Positions 61,132 to 64,000 of a stretch of DNA of 64,000 nt are shown here, in pieces (within the stretch, counting starts at the first letter, position 1; each line of letters opens with the position of its first letter). This stretch comes from an uncultured Algibacter sp. Lineage in GTDB: Bacteria; Bacteroidota; Bacteroidia; Flavobacteriales; Flavobacteriaceae. The notes beneath the pieces are model-generated. The model did not search any database. It was not told where the DNA came from and saw only the letters and a list, made by a program, of their open reading frames with translations. The translations under genes were made by a program, and so were the position numbers. The stretch is taken from positions 473,523 to 537,522 of the forward strand of contig NZ_CANMAU010000001.1 in the NCBI RefSeq assembly GCF_947495925.1. Direction: 5' to 3'.

Positions 61132-63723
61132 ATGTCAGTAGAGCCAAAATTAACCCGATTTAATCAAAGTGTTTTATCAAAATACCAGATATACAATAGT
61201 ATATTTATGACATTACCTTTTGATGCAGTCACAAAAACAGGAGTACTTCTTCCCTTATTTCATGAAACATGTGAAAAAGGATTCCGAAATGGAGATGATC
61301 CAACAAAAATTGTTGAAACCTTCTTCCAAAAATACCAAGGACGCAGAAATAAAGAAAGTCAAATAAACTTATTGTTTAGATTTATTCAATATATTGAAAG
61401 ACAAGTGGTTTTATTTGACGCCATAGAAGATGCTGCCTTTTCAACAGTTAACAACATGGAAGGTGTTGGTACCTTAAGAAATTTAAAAGGATCTGCCAGA
61501 TCTGAAGGAAAGCTTGACGAACTAAAAGAGTTTCTTGAAGAATTTAAGGTGCGTATTGTGTTAACTGCGCACCCAACTCAATTTTATCCAGGCTCTGTAT
61601 TAGGTATCATCACAAACCTTACAGATGCTATAAAACGAAACGATCTTACCGATATAAATAATTTATTTGGTCAATTAGGGAAAACACCTTTCTTTAAGCA
61701 TAAAAAGCCCACGCCGTATCAAGAAGCCAAAAGCCTAATCTGGTATCTAGAAAACGTGTTTTATGAAACTTTTGGTAATATTTACAACTATATCCAAACA
61801 AATATTTATGATGATGGCAAAAAACATAACGATATTATAAATATTGGTTTCTGGCCAGGAGGTGATAGAGATGGAAATCCTTTTGTAAAACCAGAAACCA
61901 CTTTGAAGGTAGCTAAAAAACTTAAAAAAGCTATTCTTAAAAAGTATTATCAAGATTTAAGGGATTTAAGAAAAAAACTAACATTTAGAGGTGTTGAAGA
62001 GCGTATTATACGCTTAGAAACGATCATGTATGATTATAGCATCAACCTTAAAACCAAAAAGGCTATTAGTGCTAAAGAACTAAGAACTGAGCTTTTAGAG
62101 ATAAGGAATATTATTGTTAATCAACACCAATCGTTATATGTTAATGAAATAAACAACTTAATTAACCGAATACACCTGTTTGATTATAGGTTCGCAACTT
62201 TAGATATTAGACAAGATAGTAGAATTCATCATGCTGTTTTCACAACGGTAATAGACCATTTAATCGCATCAGGAAACTCGTCTTTCCCTAATAATTACCA
62301 TGATTTATCAGAATCTGAACAGATTGAAATTCTTTCCAAAGCAGATGACTCTATTGAAGATTTAGAAATCTTTGAAGACGAAATGGTACGTAACACCTTA
62401 AAAACTATTTCTGTTATTAAAGACATACAGAAAAGCAATGGAGAACGAGGTGCTAATCGTTACATTATTAGTAATAACCAAACAGCACTTAACGTCATGC
62501 AATTATTTTCTATGCTCAAAATAGTAGCATTTAAAGATGAGTTAACCGTTGATGTTGCTCCGCTCTTTGAAACTATCCCTGATTTGGAAAATGCGCCTGG
62601 TGTTATGGAACAATTATACCAAAACCCAGAATATATGGCTCATTTAAGAGCTAGAGGAAATAAGCAACACATTATGCTTGGGTTCTCTGATGGAACTAAA
62701 GATGGGGGGTATTTAATGGCTAACTGGGGTATTTATAAAGCCAAAGAGTTGCTCACAGAAATGTCAAGAAAATATGATATTACAGCGATATTCTTTGATG
62801 GACGAGGTGGACCGCCAGCACGTGGGGGTGGAAAAACACATAACTTCTATTCATCATTAGGACCTACTATTGAAGATAAAGAAGTGCAGATAACGATTCA
62901 AGGACAAACCGTGAGTTCTAACTTTGGAACAAATGATTCTTCTCAATATAACTTAGAGCAGCTAATTAGTTCTGGTATCAAGAATAGAATTGATGGAGAA
63001 AAGAACCGTTTATCTGATGAAGACAGAGTGGTTATGACTGATTTAGCTGAAACAAGTTATCAAACCTATAAAGACTTTAAAAGCCATGAGATGTTTATTC
63101 CTTATTTGGAGCGCATGAGTACATTAAAGTATTATGCTAAAACCAACATTGGTAGTAGACCATCAAAACGGGGTAAATCTGACAAATTAGTATTTTCAGA
63201 CCTAAGAGCTATTCCTTTTGTGGGATCTTGGAGTCAATTAAAACAAAATGTACCTGGGTTTTATGGAGTAGGAACCGCACTAAAACAATATGAAGACAGA
63301 GGAGAATGGAGTAAGGTTGAACATTTATATCACAACTCTAAATTCTTCAAAACCTTATTAGAAAATAGTATGATGTCTTTAACCAAGTCGTTCTTTGATT
63401 TAACAAAGTATATGTCTAATGACCCAGAATTTGGTGGGTTTTGGACTATTATTTTTGAAGAATATAAAGTCACCAAAAGATTACTATTAAAGCTTACAGG
63501 CTATAGCGAATTAATGGAAAACGAGCCTTCTGGAAAAGCTTCTATTCAAGTTAGAGAGTCTATTGTTTTACCATTATTAACAATTCAGCAATATGCGCTT
63601 AAAAAAGTTCAAGAACTTGAAAAGGCAGGCGTCGCTGCAGATGACCCAGAAAAGTTAATTTTCGAAAAAATAGTAACACGATCTTTATTTGGAAATATTA
63701 ATGCGAGTAGAAACTCGGCGTAA
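61132..63723 (+). CDS. ppc: Phosphoenolpyruvate carboxylase
   Basis: Ppc carboxylates phosphoenolpyruvate to oxaloacetate, refilling the TCA cycle. The start at 61132 (MSVEPKLTRFNQ) is preferred; the open frame continues 68 codons upstream, but that part overlaps the regulatory palindrome and has no PEPC similarity. ATG at 61105 is an alternative. The 863-residue protein shows the catalytic LTAHPTQ near 144-150 (His conserved; E. coli has LTAHPTE), FWPGGDRDGNPFV near 240, RFATLDIRQDS near 360, LGFSDGTKDGGYLMANW near 515-531 and the DGRGGPPARGGGKTHN loop near 556-571. Several catalytic motifs diverge from E. coli PPC (883 residues), as expected for the Bacteroidota branch. The C-terminus is NASRNSA. 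Divergent from the 602-residue gene. Confidence 0.93.
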   Translation: MSVEPKLTRFNQSVLSKYQIYNSIFMTLPFDAVTKTGVLLPLFHETCEKGFRNGDDPTKIVETFFQKYQGRRNKESQINLLFRFIQYIERQVVLFDAIEDAAFSTVNNMEGVGTLRNLKGSARSEGKLDELKEFLEEFKVRIVLTAHPTQFYPGSVLGIITNLTDAIKRNDLTDINNLFGQLGKTPFFKHKKPTPYQEAKSLIWYLENVFYETFGNIYNYIQTNIYDDGKKHNDIINIGFWPGGDRDGNPFVKPETTLKVAKKLKKAILKKYYQDLRDLRKKLTFRGVEERIIRLETIMYDYSINLKTKKAISAKELRTELLEIRNIIVNQHQSLYVNEINNLINRIHLFDYRFATLDIRQDSRIHHAVFTTVIDHLIASGNSSFPNNYHDLSESEQIEILSKADDSIEDLEIFEDEMVRNTLKTISVIKDIQKSNGERGANRYIISNNQTALNVMQLFSMLKIVAFKDELTVDVAPLFETIPDLENAPGVMEQLYQNPEYMAHLRARGNKQHIMLGFSDGTKDGGYLMANWGIYKAKELLTEMSRKYDITAIFFDGRGGPPARGGGKTHNFYSSLGPTIEDKEVQITIQGQTVSSNFGTNDSSQYNLEQLISSGIKNRIDGEKNRLSDEDRVVMTDLAETSYQTYKDFKSHEMFIPYLERMSTLKYYAKTNIGSRPSKRGKSDKLVFSDLRAIPFVGSWSQLKQNVPGFYGVGTALKQYEDRGEWSKVEHLYHNSKFFKTLLENSMMSLTKSFFDLTKYMSNDPEFGGFWTIIFEEYKVTKRLLLKLTGYSELMENEPSGKASIQVRESIVLPLLTIQQYALKKVQELEKAGVAADDPEKLIFEKIVTRSLFGNINASRNSA

Positions 63724-63745
63724 ATATTTTTTAAACATAACTTAT

Positions 63746-63782
63746 AAAAAAAGCCTTTACTCAAAAAGTAAAGGCTTTTTTT
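63746..63782 (+). terminator. Terminator of ppc
   Basis: AAAAAGCCTTTAC and GTAAAGGCTTTTT arms pair around a TCAAAAA loop, followed by a T run, 25 nt after the ppc stop. Confidence 0.92.
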
Positions 63783-63816
63783 ATGTAAGTCCAATTTTAC
63801 ATCTAATAACTTTAGC

Positions 63817-63824
63817 TATCTTTA
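63817..63824 (+). promoter_or_regulatory. -7-like box before the terminal pseudogene
   Basis: TATCTTTA differs from TAnnTTTG by the last base and ends 20 nt before the ATG at 63845, consistent with a formerly active promoter. Confidence 0.3.
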
Positions 63825-63844
63825 GCCGAAAAAATTAAATTACA

Positions 63845-64000
63845 ATGAAAACAAAATAGTGGTGATTTTGATTTGTGGGATGTGGCATTGCAGTTAGATT
63901 AGACAGTAAATCATAAGAAATAAAATTCTTTGAATCTTGAATTCCGCTCATACTTTTAATTCAAGGGGTTCTAATAAAATTATATATTAACTTTCGGATA
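63845..64000 (+). pseudogene. Decayed start of an FAD-dependent oxidoreductase (carotenoid-desaturase-like)
   Basis: The ATG at 63845 begins MKTK and then hits a stop, but shifting frame by one base gives IVVI, and another shift from 63878 gives GCGIAVRLDSKS, stop, EIKFFES, stop. Put together this reads as the Rossmann FAD motif and second strand of phytoene-desaturase/CrtD-like enzymes (canonically VIG-G-GG-A-AVRLASKGYEVKVFES). At least two frameshifts and two stops are needed, so the gene is not functional here. The last 20 bases could fit the following GG-L-FR segment in a further frame. The window ends before the family can be confirmed. Confidence 0.4.

Overview
The window is an AT-rich stretch (GC roughly one third by eye) from the chromosome of a member of the Bacteroidota, almost certainly a marine Flavobacteriaceae. 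The evidence is the gene content: TonB-dependent receptors with carboxypeptidase-like N-terminal domains, type IX secretion (T9SS) cargo with C-terminal sorting domains, a PorZ-like T9SS component, DUF4270/DUF6503/DUF3109-type families, a split atpD-atpC pair, and promoters of the Bacteroidota type (TTG, spacer 17-23, TAnnTTTG). No rRNA, tRNA, CRISPR array, prophage or insertion sequence was recognised. Coding density is high and most genes are housekeeping.

Layout. 0-2.2 kb: pantothenate genes panC-panD plus a flippase-like membrane protein (minus strand). 2.4-6.9 kb: a GT5-like protein, a DUF4270 lipoprotein and glmS. 7.1-11.6 kb: a TonB receptor with an SGNH-hydrolase lipoprotein. 11.7-13.6 kb: atpD-atpC. 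13.7-15.6 kb: a solitary umuD, a small secreted protein, and an HTH/DUF2975 pair with a striking inverted-repeat operator. 15.7-22.2 kb: biotin locus bioF - DUF2007/Zn-ribbon - bioD - bioA, then a dedicated ketoacyl synthase and bioB. 22.3-28.1 kb: JmjC-like cupin, small beta-barrel, recX, and a large T9SS cargo protein with three tandem domains. 28.2-33.7 kb: operon porZ-recO-TonB receptor. 33.8-38.8 kb: DUF6503, RDD, nrdB-nrdA. 39.1-49.5 kb: mixed small operons (DUF3109, marC, a minimal FAD protein, SMP-30/T9SS, S41 protease-dCMP deaminase, HupE/UreJ, TPR, CBS, GNAT, aldo/keto reductase). 49.6-50.6 kb: DinB-fold protein and a short SSB, divergent, sharing iteron-like repeats. 50.6-56.3 kb: a complete class I cytochrome P450 operon (P450, 2Fe-2S ferredoxin, ferredoxin reductase, Zn alcohol dehydrogenase, esterase) with a divergent AraC regulator. 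56.3-58.8 kb: nadB-nadA. 59.0-60.8 kb: an unrecognised 602-residue Cys-rich protein that looks like a TIM-barrel flavoenzyme, divergent from ppc (61.1-63.7 kb). The last 150 bases look like the decayed start of an FAD-dependent desaturase.

How the parts work together. The P450 operon is the most system-like element. Its composition matches, as far as I recall, the flavobacterial oxidative O-demethylation machinery for methylated algal sugars: the P450 with its redox partners removes a methyl group as formaldehyde, and a Zn alcohol dehydrogenase is conserved next to it. The esterase is a plausible additional aldehyde/ester-handling partner. The biotin locus makes everything from pimeloyl-ACP onward and contains a ketoacyl synthase that may help make the pimeloyl precursor, as no bioC/bioH is present here. 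Convergent gene pairs are separated by strong, often bidirectional, hairpin terminators, and several operons use TAATG stop-start overlaps.
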